From: Ruminococcus sp. 210702-SL.1.03
Lineage (GTDB): Bacteria > Bacillota > Clostridia > Oscillospirales > Ruminococcaceae
Direction: 5' to 3'
Assembly (NCBI RefSeq): GCF_020559915.1
Contig: NZ_JAJCLZ010000019.1
Span: 1 to 38,475, forward strand
Length of the DNA: 38,475 bases
In this document: piece after piece, positions 1 through 8,449 of the stretch
Layout: each line of letters starts with the position of its first letter
Numbering within the stretch: position 1 is the stretch's first letter
The notes under the pieces: generated by a model
Database searches by the model: none
Told to the model about the DNA's origin: nothing
The model's input: only the letters and a program-made list of their open reading frames with translations
Made by a program: the position numbers and the translations under genes

Positions 1-62
1 CAATTTTAGTATTGTCAAAAATTTGGCAATTATTGCGTTTACACGGTTTATTTTTTGGAACC

Positions 63-88
63 ACGGCTGTGCCTTCGGGTGCAGCCGT
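63..88 (+). other. Stable hairpin with TTCG tetraloop
   Basis: An 11-bp stem (63-73 with 78-88, two G-T wobbles) closes a CTTCGG tetraloop. It lies just beyond the stop codon of the leftmost gene. The 3' flank is only moderately T-rich on the plus strand and lacks a T-run on the minus strand, so it may be a weak or bidirectional terminator. Positions 1-62 hold nothing else I can identify. Confidence 0.45.
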
Positions 89-100
89 TATCTTATAATG

Positions 101-698
101 CTAAAAACCCCAAAAGCTGTCTACTTTTTTCTTTAAGTCAAGCAGTTCATTTTTTAAATCATCAAGATTCATCGTCAAAGGAGTATCCTCTCTCTCGATA
201 TACAATCGCTTTAATAATAAATCCAGTGTGTAAGTATGATTATTCCTTTTATTTCGCAGAGTATCTTTCCTTTCTTCAGGAGTATTCTCATCAATTGTAT
301 TGAAACCACCAACAGCATCATGCTTTTTTATCACTTCGATATTATGCTCGTCAATATGTTCAATAGTGTTTCTGAATGCTTTATTGCTCAAAATAGGATA
401 GTTATTCTTATCAAATCCATAATTAATGCGATTAGCAGATCGTCTTACGAAGTAGTCATTTGTGCTGTTTGGGTTATTGCTTTCTCTGAAACGTTCAGCT
501 ATCTGTCCGAGAGAATATAGTAAATGGTCTGTATAATAATGATAATACTGTGCCTTACTTTCAAACAAGTCGCTGTCAGAATATTTGCAATTATAGATAT
601 GATCAAGTGAAATTAAAGCACTAACCAACTGAAAATGCAAATAATAGCTTGTTTCTGCTTCATATGCATCATTAGGAGTATTTATGAGGAATCGGCAT
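101..698 (-). CDS. Small HEPN-like protein, probable frameshift near start
   Basis: The open frame (about 179 codons, ending at the TAG at 101-103) has no good ATG. Its first possible start is a TTG at 640. Upstream, an AAGGAG site precedes ATGs at 704 and 698 that encode M-P-I-P-H-K-Y-S and then hit a stop at 672-674. Skipping one base near 675-684, for example one A of an AAA run, joins this to the long frame and reads on as PNDAYEAETSYY, so a 1-nt indel is likely. The body contains R-N-T-I-E-H, matching the R-N-x3-H motif of HEPN ribonucleases (proteins often acting as toxins or abortive-infection effectors). It is otherwise polar and rich in Y, N and D, and I do not recognise a named family. 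It is the last gene of the RM operon, with its start just past the preceding stop at 711. HEPN assignment is by motif only. Confidence 0.55.
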
Positions 699-710
699 AA
701 TCATAGCTCC

Positions 711-1483
711 TTATTTCAGCTTTAATAAAGGTGTTAACAATACTTCATACGCATATCTGTATACATCGCTCGTTTTTCTATCCGGAGAAATATCGCCATG
801 AGCTAAACAGCAACGAAGCATATACAGAATTTTAATTATTGCTTCTGCAATTTTATCATAATCTTTTATAAATAGATAAGTTCCAATTTTAGTACCGAGT
901 TTTTCATTCTCTGTAGAGCTGAGAACACTTGATTCTTTATACGGAATCATCTCGTTATAGCATTCTGCGCATTTAGTCTTTCTCTCCAGAGTTAGAGTGA
1001 AATAATCTGTTTGTTGTTTTAATGCATCAATATCCCATTCGTCTTGTTCATATCTTAATAATTCTACACCTGATTTAGTATTTAAAACAACAGTTGTCAG
1101 TTTACCATGGCTTTTACTGCATTTATATTTAATACTTCTATATTCAAAGTGGTGATCAGAATTTTTATTCTTGGTCAGAACTTTAGAAAAAGATATATCT
1201 TGTTTTACACCTAAGTATTCTTGGCTTTTTATTGGTGAACTATTAAGAACTTCATGAAGTTTTGCTAAGTTATTTTTAAACGAAACTGCTTCATTATCTT
1301 CAGCTGCCAGAAGATTAGTTATATATGATTTGAAACGACTATCGTCACAGATTTTTTCTATGCATTGTTGATCCGTCTTTTCATGTATTTCTTCATTATA
1401 CCACGCATTAAAAGCTATCCATGCTTTGAGAAATAGTCGATTTTGACTTTGGCATTTTCGATCCATTCTTTATATCCTGCCAT
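711..1483 (-). CDS. HEPN-domain protein, N-terminus frameshifted
   Basis: The main frame (251 codons from an ATG at 1466) lacks a ribosome binding site. A better start is the ATG at 1483, ten bases after the specificity gene and behind a GGAGTGAGGG stretch. It encodes MAGYKEWIENAKVKIDYFS and then stops at 1415-1417 in the wrong frame, while the other frame continues with LKAWIAFNAWYNEE. Together they give KIDYFS..KAWIAFNAWY, a typical HEPN N-terminus, so one base is probably missing around 1424-1438. The C-terminal part has R-C-C-L-A-H-G, fitting the R-x4-H catalytic motif of HEPN RNases. HEPN proteins are common toxins or abortive-infection effectors, and its place directly after an RM specificity gene suggests a defence role. 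Family call fairly sure from the two motifs; activity unknown, and the frameshift may have inactivated it. Confidence 0.65.
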
Positions 1484-1493
1484 TCAGCATCCC

Positions 1494-2969
1494 TCACTCC
1501 GCATAAATAACTTCCTCATCCAGCACCTTCAACGCTTCCTGTTCAAGCAGATAAGCCTGATAACGTTTTTCATTTGCTTGCAGGGCAAGATCATTGATCT
1601 GCTTTTGAACGTCTTGATTCCGTAAAATAGGTACTTCTACCGATTGAATATGAAATGGTTCGATTGCGTCAACAACTCCACCATAAGTGAAACGTTGAAT
1701 CAAAGCTTTTCCGTACTCAGAATTCAAAAAGATATACAAGTATCCGCAAACATTTTTATTGCTAAGTATTTGCATCATATTGTCACTTATAGCCCAGCTA
1801 TAAAAATGCTTACATGGTAACTCAACATCACCTAATGAACCTCTTGCCGGAGTTAGTATAGAATATGGTTTAATGCCTAAAGAACCCTCCAATTGCTTCT
1901 TATGTGCTTTTTTTGAAAGATACTTTTCGGTTGTCGGAATTAATTGATGCATTTCTTTACCACCGATAAATTTTACACCATAATCCTTTTCAACATAAAC
2001 ACGTTTAAATCTACCAGGCAGAACGACATCACTGCTTATTCTTTCATCTCCCACAGTAGTAACTTCTGCTGCATTCTTTTTCAGAATATCGACAATAGCG
2101 TCAACTATCGGCACATGGTAAGAAGCATCAGCTCTGCCTGCCATTTCGCTCAGCTTAACATTAAAAGTCTGAACGCTTTTGCTTTTATCAAGAGTATCTA
2201 TCTCTATTTCGCTGATAGGCGGCAGATTGAGTTCCTTTACAAGTAATGCCTGTGCCTGATCAATAAGAGCATTGGATTCGTCTCGTAGTGAATAAGACTT
2301 CATTATCAAATTATGAATCTTTTTTCTGATTTCTATAGGTGCATTTGGAATAGGTGTTTCTGAAAGATGCTCGGGCTCTAAATGAGTTATTACAGAACCA
2401 TATCCGTTTGTTTGTAGTATAGTATTTCCTACCTTAGATTTGAGATAGGTATATGCATAACCTAAATCATAATCATTTTTAAAGGTAACTCGTATTACAT
2501 CATCAGAAAACACTGTACCTAAAATAGTTTTTGACACTAATGAAATGCTACCTATTGTTCCAGAGCGTGTTAGCAGAAGGGTTTTCTCTTTTAATTTGAG
2601 TTCATCAATGTCGCATTTAGTTAATTTGGAAATATATTTATCTGCTTTAGGATAAATGTCAGTCATTTGTGAAGGAAGATAAAAAGGAACACCGTTTCCT
2701 CTATCACAGTATATTCTTTTAAAACGACCAGGATAATATGCGGTATCAATTATACCTTCATCACCTAACAATACACTACATCCATATTTGTTATCTTTGA
2801 CCAAATCATGTGCTTGTTTCGCCTCGACATCAAAAACACTTGCTTCAAGTCTTTTACCACGTTCAACCATTTCGGCAAGAGAAACAGAACACCATTTTAC
2901 AGGTGCTTCGCTGATTTCTATTTCAGCCTTCGGGGCATTATCAAGTTTTCTGGCTAAATTGTCTACCAT
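1494..2969 (-). CDS. Restriction-modification DNA specificity subunit (HsdS-like)
   Basis: A 491-residue protein with two target-recognition modules separated by helical spacers. Each module repeats a similar core: PGRFKRIYCDRGNG with ADKYISK in the first, PGRFKRVYVEKDYG with TEKYLSK in the second. This two-TRD, two-spacer plan is that of type I S subunits and of the S subunits of type IIB enzymes; each TRD reads half of a bipartite site. The start is set at the ATG at 2969, seven bases behind an AGGAGGG site. An in-frame codon further upstream (2993) has no such site. The gene overlaps the end of the nuclease-methylase by 7 nt, so the two are translationally coupled and presumably form one complex. 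The C-terminus is a conserved-looking helix that may contact the methylase. No truncation is seen. Confidence 0.88.
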   Translation of the reverse strand: MVDNLARKLDNAPKAEIEISEAPVKWCSVSLAEMVERGKRLEASVFDVEAKQAHDLVKDNKYGCSVLLGDEGIIDTAYYPGRFKRIYCDRGNGVPFYLPSQMTDIYPKADKYISKLTKCDIDELKLKEKTLLLTRSGTIGSISLVSKTILGTVFSDDVIRVTFKNDYDLGYAYTYLKSKVGNTILQTNGYGSVITHLEPEHLSETPIPNAPIEIRKKIHNLIMKSYSLRDESNALIDQAQALLVKELNLPPISEIEIDTLDKSKSVQTFNVKLSEMAGRADASYHVPIVDAIVDILKKNAAEVTTVGDERISSDVVLPGRFKRVYVEKDYGVKFIGGKEMHQLIPTTEKYLSKKAHKKQLEGSLGIKPYSILTPARGSLGDVELPCKHFYSWAISDNMMQILSNKNVCGYLYIFLNSEYGKALIQRFTYGGVVDAIEPFHIQSVEVPILRNQDVQKQINDLALQANEKRYQAYLLEQEALKVLDEEVIYAE

Positions 2970-4996
2970 GATAATCCCTCCTGTTTTTTCCACTGAGCAA
3001 ATATCTCAGGAACATCAGGTGTCTGATCATCTTCTATCTTTGTCTTGCGCTCATGAGCAACAGTTCTGTCGCCTGCACTTGTTTCATCAAGCACATACAC
3101 ATTATTCTTCTCAGGAATGAGTATTTCGTTGCCTTCCTTATCACGCTTGAAGATAGGTGTTCCTCTCTTATCATGGCCGATTTTCTCAACCATAGCCATG
3201 AAGATGTTGTAATCAGCCATACTTCCGCTTTTTTCTTCCTTATCCTTCTGCTCCTGAGTTTTCTTTTGCAGGAACAGAACAGAAGTCTGAGTGCCATTTC
3301 TCGGCTGGAAGGTGTCAGCGTGAAGGTCTATGCTTGCAACTATACGATGATTATGGATAAGCCACTCTCTGATGTATCCAAGTCCGGGAGAACCAAGAAT
3401 AGAGTCAGGCAGTACGATGCCCATACGACCACCGGGAGCAAGAAGCTGTGTGCAGCGCTCAATAAAGAGTATCTCAGGAGGAACAGATGACTGCAAACGG
3501 TCTGTCATAGTCCAAACGTTAGTTTTCTTGTCGCACTCCCAGATATGAGCAAGCTCAAACTGCTCAAGGATATTCTTATCCTTAACGGGTATTTTGCTAC
3601 CGAATGGGGGATTAGTTACTATAACATCAAAGAACTCTAAAGTCTTGTGATTACGGATTTCTTCTTTTTTGATGCCGAGAGCTTCTGCCAGCTTAGTGCG
3701 AAATTCATCAGTCCATTCGTGAGGAGGCAGGAGAGAGTTGGTCTGTAATATATTACCGCTGCCGTCATTGTTGCCGTCATTGTTCATGACCATGTTCATC
3801 TTTGTGGCTTTTACAAGATCAGGGTTAATATCAAAGCCAAAATAGTTGTGAGCTGCCATGTCGGATTTTTTATCCTGAAACAACTTCTTGGTATCGTAGT
3901 CCCAATCTTTCTGCGGAAGTCCGATCTGCTCAGAAAATTCAGCTTCAAGCTGAGTTATAACATGAGTCATTGCAGTAACAAGAAATCCTCCCGTTCCGCA
4001 AGAGCTGTCCAATACTTTTTCATCAACCTTCGGATTAACCATCTCAACAGTCATTTTCATGACATTTCGAGGGGTAAAGAACTCACCACGATCGCCACGC
4101 AGGTTCGCACCTACTATTTCTTCATAGGCTTTACCCTTAATATCAATATTGGTATTGAGAAGACTGTATTTCTGCAATTCGCTTACAATATAAGCAAGAC
4201 TTCTCGGTGCCAGCTTTATTTCGTCATTAGAATCAAATATCTTGCCGTGTTTCTTCTTAACACGCTCAAAAATCTTGCTAATACGCTTCTTAACCGTAAG
4301 CTGCCCATCAGGATTGGAACGTTCCTCGGAAGTTGTATAGAATTCCAGAGGGTTAGGGATATTACGCTCGTCTTCTATCTTACAGAAAATAACCTTTAAC
4401 AGCTCAAAGAAAGCAGGCTGCTTCTGCAAACCATCATTCACATGAATATGGTTATGACAGGTTTTGAATACAAAAAGCAGATTGTCATCGTAAGCGTTTT
4501 TGAGAGAAGTACGCTTTGGACGGTTGATATCGTCGAGGTTTCCGTCAGCAGAAGGAATATCGTTATAATCCATGAAGTCAATCTGACCCTGATCATTAAC
4601 GTATTTCTTAAAAACTTCCTTTTGCTTGCCGTTTGTCCACATTCCCCATTCGCAATTAGGGCAGGCAGACATATAGGACTTCAACTGCTCAACGCCATCT
4701 TTAGCGTTTCTTGCATCAACAGTTTCCTTTTTGCACTCAATAATTATATACACATTCTCCTGCTTTTGTTCAGTGCAATCCTTTTTGAATATAACAATAT
4801 CAGCTCTTGGCTTTCTTGAACCGAGCTGAAGAGTGTATTCTATCTTTATCTGTGAAGCATCGTATTTATGCTCGTTTATCAATCTTTTCTCAATAGTCTG
4901 GCGGACGTATTCTTCGGGTGTATCGTTACGGAACTTACCGTCAACGTAGTCACATATTTTTCCGTCAGGTATAGAAATAATCTTATTATCAGCCAT
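2963..4996 (-). CDS. Fused restriction nuclease / N6-adenine DNA methylase
   Basis: A 677-residue protein. The N-terminus (about 1-130) is an HsdR-N-type PD-(D/E)xK nuclease domain: D66 in the segment RADIVIF and E87-C-K89 form the expected D...E-x-K active site. Residues about 270-640 are an N6-adenine methylase of the HsdM type: GEFFTPR (304-310), SAM-binding motif I VLDSSCGTGGF (328-338) and catalytic NPPFG (462-466). With the separate S subunit downstream this gives cutting, methylation and recognition without a translocase, as in BcgI-like type IIB systems. HsdM proteins with an HsdR-N-like front end also occur, so type IIB is an inference. No separate hsdR gene is visible in the window. 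A GAAAGG ribosome binding site sits 7-10 bases before the ATG. A promoter lies at 5054-5082. First gene of the operon. Confidence 0.88.
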   Translation of the reverse strand: MADNKIISIPDGKICDYVDGKFRNDTPEEYVRQTIEKRLINEHKYDASQIKIEYTLQLGSRKPRADIVIFKKDCTEQKQENVYIIIECKKETVDARNAKDGVEQLKSYMSACPNCEWGMWTNGKQKEVFKKYVNDQGQIDFMDYNDIPSADGNLDDINRPKRTSLKNAYDDNLLFVFKTCHNHIHVNDGLQKQPAFFELLKVIFCKIEDERNIPNPLEFYTTSEERSNPDGQLTVKKRISKIFERVKKKHGKIFDSNDEIKLAPRSLAYIVSELQKYSLLNTNIDIKGKAYEEIVGANLRGDRGEFFTPRNVMKMTVEMVNPKVDEKVLDSSCGTGGFLVTAMTHVITQLEAEFSEQIGLPQKDWDYDTKKLFQDKKSDMAAHNYFGFDINPDLVKATKMNMVMNNDGNNDGSGNILQTNSLLPPHEWTDEFRTKLAEALGIKKEEIRNHKTLEFFDVIVTNPPFGSKIPVKDKNILEQFELAHIWECDKKTNVWTMTDRLQSSVPPEILFIERCTQLLAPGGRMGIVLPDSILGSPGLGYIREWLIHNHRIVASIDLHADTFQPRNGTQTSVLFLQKKTQEQKDKEEKSGSMADYNIFMAMVEKIGHDKRGTPIFKRDKEGNEILIPEKNNVYVLDETSAGDRTVAHERKTKIEDDQTPDVPEIFAQWKKQEGLSW

Positions 4997-5053
4997 TGTT
5001 TTACCACCTTTCGGTATATCTATTCCAAATGGGCATAATACACCATATTATAC

Positions 5054-5082
5054 ATGATAACATATTTCCGAAAAGGTTTCAA
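5054..5082 (-). promoter_or_regulatory. Promoter of the RM operon
   Basis: Read on the minus strand, TTGAAA (5077-5082) is followed after 17 bp by TATCAT (5054-5059). A perfect TATAAT (5047-5052) lies just downstream as an alternative -10, but without a good -35 at the right distance. Transcription would run into the nuclease-methylase gene 60 bp away. Confidence 0.55.
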
Positions 5083-5133
5083 TACTTATTCAGAAACAAA
5101 TTTATTACATTTTGTTAATGTGATTATCCACAA

Positions 5134-5156
5134 CTTTGACTCCACCGGAGTCAAAG
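5134..5156 (-). terminator. Hairpin terminator after the zinc-ribbon gene
   Basis: A perfect 10-bp stem (CTTTGACTCC paired with GGAGTCAAAG, 3-nt loop) starts one base after the stop codon of the minus-strand gene ending at 5158. The tail is only partly T-rich, so termination may be incomplete. Confidence 0.6.
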
Positions 5157-5157
5157 C

Positions 5158-6177
5158 TCAAACCTTCCTCCCAAACCTCTCAACAAGCTCTTCTGCAATA
5201 GCCTTCATCTCAGCCTTATACTTAGCACTGAGTTTTTCAAGCTCCTTAGTCGGCAGACCGTTGCGTATCAGGCGTCTTTTGAGCTTGTCTATATCTTCCA
5301 TACGCTCCTGTTTTGCCTGCATAAAATCGTCGAATTCGGCAGGGTGATACTTCTCAACACCTGCTTCAACGAGAACCTTCTTATATCTGCGGACATAAGC
5401 ATCATAATCACGCTTCACGGCTGAATATGCCTTGGTGTTTTCCTTGTATATGGCTTCCTTCTGCTGTTTCTGTGCTTCGATGCACTCGGCGGAGTGACAG
5501 CAGACTTCTCTTTCCGTTCCGAGAAACAGCTTATGACAGAAACCGCACTCGCAGACAGTCCACTTATTATAATGAACGAGCTGCCCAACCTCTGCAAGGA
5601 CGGTCAGCAGGCAGTTGTCGCTTTCACGGAACACATTGAATGTGTAATCATCGGCAGCAACTACCGTTCTTCCGGACTGTATCATAAAATGCTCCATAGT
5701 AGACTTATGGCTGAAATACGCATCACTGCACATCAATGCGAACTGCGTATCCATATACGCCATGAGCTTTCGGGATACCTCGTCCTGTATCTTTCTCCTG
5801 TTGAGCTTGGCGATAACAACGTCATTCGGTTTCAGTAGGACGTGCCTCTCCTTGTCATAGAACTCAATAACAGAGCTGACATATCCTCTGAAAAAGATAT
5901 TCTCCCCATATTCAGCTATAAACCTTGCTATCATATCATCGGTGCTGACTTCAATGCTCTTGTCAATACGCAAGGCGCTGTTGAGCCTGTCCTTGAAAGC
6001 GTCATAAGGCTCGGTATGTTCGCAGAACACCCTATGCTGATTCATCAACTCATCAAAGGTGAACGTCCTCGTATTCAGGACTGCACCGTGTATGCTTTCA
6101 TCAGTATCATTAACAGACTGTGCGATATTTATCGTGCGGTCTGTTTCGTTTATACGGTAAATTGTCGTAGTTTCCAT
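5158..6177 (-). CDS. Zinc-ribbon protein of unknown function (DUF6076-like)
   Basis: A 339-residue protein. The start is the ATG at 6177 behind GAGGAGAG; longer in-frame extensions to 6330 have no ribosome binding site and run through the promoter. The middle holds a cysteine cluster, CECGFCHKLF followed by CCHSAEC, which looks like a treble-clef or zinc-ribbon site. The rest is helical and charged, with a basic, coiled-coil-prone C-terminus. The layout resembles proteins labelled DUF6076 that sit at the edge of mobile elements in Clostridia, next to DUF3987 and CHC2 genes as here; this family name is from memory. It is transcribed away from the mobilisation module. Its promoter carries several GCGTA/TACGC boxes, so a repressor probably controls it. 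No function is known to me; a DNA-binding or regulatory role is a guess. Confidence 0.7.
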   Translation of the reverse strand: METTTIYRINETDRTINIAQSVNDTDESIHGAVLNTRTFTFDELMNQHRVFCEHTEPYDAFKDRLNSALRIDKSIEVSTDDMIARFIAEYGENIFFRGYVSSVIEFYDKERHVLLKPNDVVIAKLNRRKIQDEVSRKLMAYMDTQFALMCSDAYFSHKSTMEHFMIQSGRTVVAADDYTFNVFRESDNCLLTVLAEVGQLVHYNKWTVCECGFCHKLFLGTEREVCCHSAECIEAQKQQKEAIYKENTKAYSAVKRDYDAYVRRYKKVLVEAGVEKYHPAEFDDFMQAKQERMEDIDKLKRRLIRNGLPTKELEKLSAKYKAEMKAIAEELVERFGRKV

Positions 6178-6207
6178 ATGCTCTCCTCGCTTTCGGTATC
6201 TTCTTCC

Positions 6208-6310
6208 ATTATAGCATATCATACGCAGAACGTCAATTATAATGCGTATTATAGCGTAACATACTTCGTACAATAAAATGGTTTTGAGTATTTGTTTGCG
6301 TGAATACGCA
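6208..6310 (-). promoter_or_regulatory. Promoter with GCGTA/TACGC operator boxes
   Basis: On the minus strand TTGACG (6231-6236), a 17-bp spacer and TATAAT (6208-6213) form a good promoter for the zinc-ribbon gene. TACGC boxes or their complement lie in the spacer (6222-6226) and upstream (6243-6248 TGCGTA; 6254-6260 GCGTAAC). Further up is a palindrome TTGCGT-4-ACGCAA (6296-6310). The same boxes occur around the repressor genes at 37.8 kb. The remainder of this intergenic stretch (to 6582) holds a C-rich tract (6363-6394), a short inverted repeat GTTGCA-8-TGCAAC (6489-6508) and the hairpin listed next. Confidence 0.65.
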
Positions 6311-6533
6311 ATACACGCACAAGCGTCCAAAAGGAAATGCTACAATATCCATATCATTCGCACCCCCAACCGTCACCCCACAAAAAACACCCCCATCACC
6401 ATTTCCACCGTTATTTTCACTACATTTATTCCTCCAAATTTGTGCAATGATATGATTTTTCTTTTAATTTGGACATATTTCATTGTTTGTTGCATATTTT
6501 CGTGCAACTTTTTGGGCTTTTGACGCTATTTAT

Positions 6534-6563
6534 AGAGGGGTATTTCTCCTCTGACAATTTTTT
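6534..6563 (+). terminator. Hairpin plus T-run upstream of the DUF3987 gene
   Basis: A 7-bp stem AGAGGGG/CTCCTCT (6534-6540 with 6546-6552, one G-T pair) is followed by a run of six Ts (6558-6563). It sits immediately before the ribosome binding site of the next gene, so it could be an attenuator or a terminator for transcripts arriving from upstream. Confidence 0.45.
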
Positions 6564-6582
6564 GAAAGGACGATGATGATCG

Positions 6583-8043
6583 TTGAACAATGAAAACCAG
6601 TGGGAAAGACTCGCACCACTCCGTCCCGACGGGACAAACCTCCTGCCGTTCCCTGTGAACGCACTTCCACCTATTATAGGTGATATGGCAGACGCAATAG
6701 CGACTACCACTTCAACGGATGTTGCTATGGCAGGCACTTCAATACTCTCGGCGGTGAGCTACTGCTTTTCGGGCGTGTACCGTATGTCAGCCAAGCGTGA
6801 CCACACCGAGCCTTTGGTGCTTGATGCCCTCACCGTGGCAGAGCCGAGCTTCAAGAAGTCGCCTGTTATCTCTCTTATCAAGCGACCGTATATACAGTTC
6901 GCTCACGACTGGAACGAGCATAACAAGCAGGATATTTTCAAGTCACAAGCGGAGCGTAAGCTGTTGGAAAGCAAGCTCGAAGCACTTGAAAAGAAGAAAG
7001 ACGTTACCGCCGAGGAGATAGCCAAGCTCCAGACAGAGATCAGCAATATCCCTTCGAGCAATTTCCGCAGGATCGTTGTTGATGACATCACTCCCGAATC
7101 CCTTGTGAGCCGGCTGGAAGAGAACGGCACTCTGCTGATGATCTCGGACGAGGCAGGAATGCTCGGCAATTTCAGCGGAAGATACAGCAACAATATCCCC
7201 AACCTCGACCTGCTCTTGAAATCTTGGAACGGCGAAACCTACATCAGCGACAGAGCCACCAGAGAGAGCATTGCCCTCAAAAAGCCGTACATGAGCATCT
7301 GTCTTGCGTGTCAGCCCTATATGTTCGACAGCATGATAAATAATCCTGTGTTTCGTGGCAGCGGACTGATAGCGAGGTTTCTATATTGTTTCCCCGTAAG
7401 CAATATCGGTCATCGTAAGTACGATACACAGGCTGTTCCCGAAACTGTTGCAGAGAATTACAAGAAGCTGATATACAAACTCCTCAGTAAGAAGTTTGCT
7501 TATCACGACGAAAAGGAGCTGTATCTCCATTTCGATGAAAAGACATACGGTGAGTTCGTAGATTACTACAACAGGCGTATTGAGCCGATGCTCCTCACGG
7601 ATATGGCATTCTGCAAAGACTGGGGCGGAAAGTATCACGGAGAACTGCTCCGCCTGTGCGGTATCATTCACTGCATCAAGTGTGCTTTGAATGGTGTTGA
7701 GCCAGCGGAGAATCGTGTCACGCTTGATACGTTCTGCAACGCTATTGAGATCGGTGAGTATTTCCGTGAACAGGCGATATATGCGTACAGTCTCGGTGAC
7801 GTTGACCACGGAACGATAAAGGCAGAACGTGTGATAAACAAGATACGCTCCAAGCACATCACAAATATCAGGCAGAATGACCTGTACAAGCTGTGCAGAT
7901 GCACACTATTTAAGAATGCCGCCGACTTTGCTGAGACAATGGATATGCTGGAGGAATACAGGTATATTGTCCGCAACACAAGCAAGGGTGCAAACAACAA
8001 AACGATAACAGACGTTATCATCAACCCGAACATTTACAGATGA
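6583..8043 (+). CDS. DUF3987 family protein of a mobile element
   Basis: A 486-residue protein of the DUF3987/YfjI type found in integrative elements and phages, next to primase-like genes. The family has a P-loop ATPase-like core; here the segment EPSFKKSPVISL (around residue 86-97) stands in the P-loop region, and MISDEAG (about 182-188) looks like the Walker B strand. A basic coiled-coil insert lies at about 125-155. The only start consistent with the frame is a TTG at 6583, because TGA codons precede it directly. An AAAGGA site lies 12 nt upstream, and a six-codon ORF beginning ATGATG (6573) with its stop at 6591-6593 overlaps the start, which may couple translation. It probably takes part in replication of the excised element together with the CHC2 protein. 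Exact role unknown. Confidence 0.82.
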   Translation: MNNENQWERLAPLRPDGTNLLPFPVNALPPIIGDMADAIATTTSTDVAMAGTSILSAVSYCFSGVYRMSAKRDHTEPLVLDALTVAEPSFKKSPVISLIKRPYIQFAHDWNEHNKQDIFKSQAERKLLESKLEALEKKKDVTAEEIAKLQTEISNIPSSNFRRIVVDDITPESLVSRLEENGTLLMISDEAGMLGNFSGRYSNNIPNLDLLLKSWNGETYISDRATRESIALKKPYMSICLACQPYMFDSMINNPVFRGSGLIARFLYCFPVSNIGHRKYDTQAVPETVAENYKKLIYKLLSKKFAYHDEKELYLHFDEKTYGEFVDYYNRRIEPMLLTDMAFCKDWGGKYHGELLRLCGIIHCIKCALNGVEPAENRVTLDTFCNAIEIGEYFREQAIYAYSLGDVDHGTIKAERVINKIRSKHITNIRQNDLYKLCRCTLFKNAADFAETMDMLEEYRYIVRNTSKGANNKTITDVIINPNIYR

Positions 8044-8152
8044 TGAAATCTGAACTTTCCGCATTTTGCACACTTTGAAACTGCAAAATGCTCAAAATGT
8101 TCAAAGTTCATAAAACACAAAACTCTTAGATAGAAAGATGAGGATTTTAATT

Positions 8153-8449
8153 ATGACAAACGAAAGAAAAGAACAGCTTCTCGACCAGATACTTGAACTC
8201 ATGACCGCTGTCGCTTACGACAGAGAGCCGAATGAGGGCGCAGTCCCCGAAACAACCAAAGCTCCTGCACCTGAAAAGGTGAAGATGCTGACCGTCAAGG
8301 AATGTACCGAGCTTATTGACGGGCTTTCCGAACACACTGTCCGTATGCTTGTAGCTCAGAACAAGATCAAGTATATCCGCACAGGCGAAGGTGTTCGTGG
8401 AAAGATACTTGTCAACAAGGCTGACCTGCTTAACTATTTCCAGAATTGA
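8153..8449 (+). CDS. Small helix-turn-helix protein, excisionase-like
   Basis: A 98-residue protein. The second in-frame ATG (8153) is preferred because a GAGG site lies 8 nt before it; the ATG at 8138 has none. The C-terminal 55 residues (from LTVKECTELI to NKADLLNYF) have the pattern of a MerR/Xis-like winged helix used by excisionases and by small element regulators; the N-terminus is acidic and likely disordered. It sits between the DUF3987 and CHC2 genes and overlaps the latter by the tetranucleotide TTGA, so they are translated together. It could act as recombination directionality factor for the integrase at 10.4 kb, or as a replication accessory protein; the sequence alone does not decide. 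Confidence 0.68.
   Translation: MTNERKEQLLDQILELMTAVAYDREPNEGAVPETTKAPAPEKVKMLTVKECTELIDGLSEHTVRMLVAQNKIKYIRTGEGVRGKILVNKADLLNYFQN

Noticed and set aside
1..6000. A second copy of the rpsI 3' end marking the left boundary of island A
   Set aside because: By eye I find no stretch matching 11640-11760 in the left part; the boundary probably lies outside the window.
6238..6243. Plus-strand TATAAT near 6238 as a promoter for the mobilisation module
   Set aside because: No -35-like element at 16-18 bp upstream; the same bases are better explained as part of the minus-strand promoter/operator cluster.
6278..6523. An 81-codon plus-strand frame in the regulatory gap before the DUF3987 gene
   Set aside because: No ribosome binding site; covers the operator boxes and the C-run tract; amino-acid make-up looks random.
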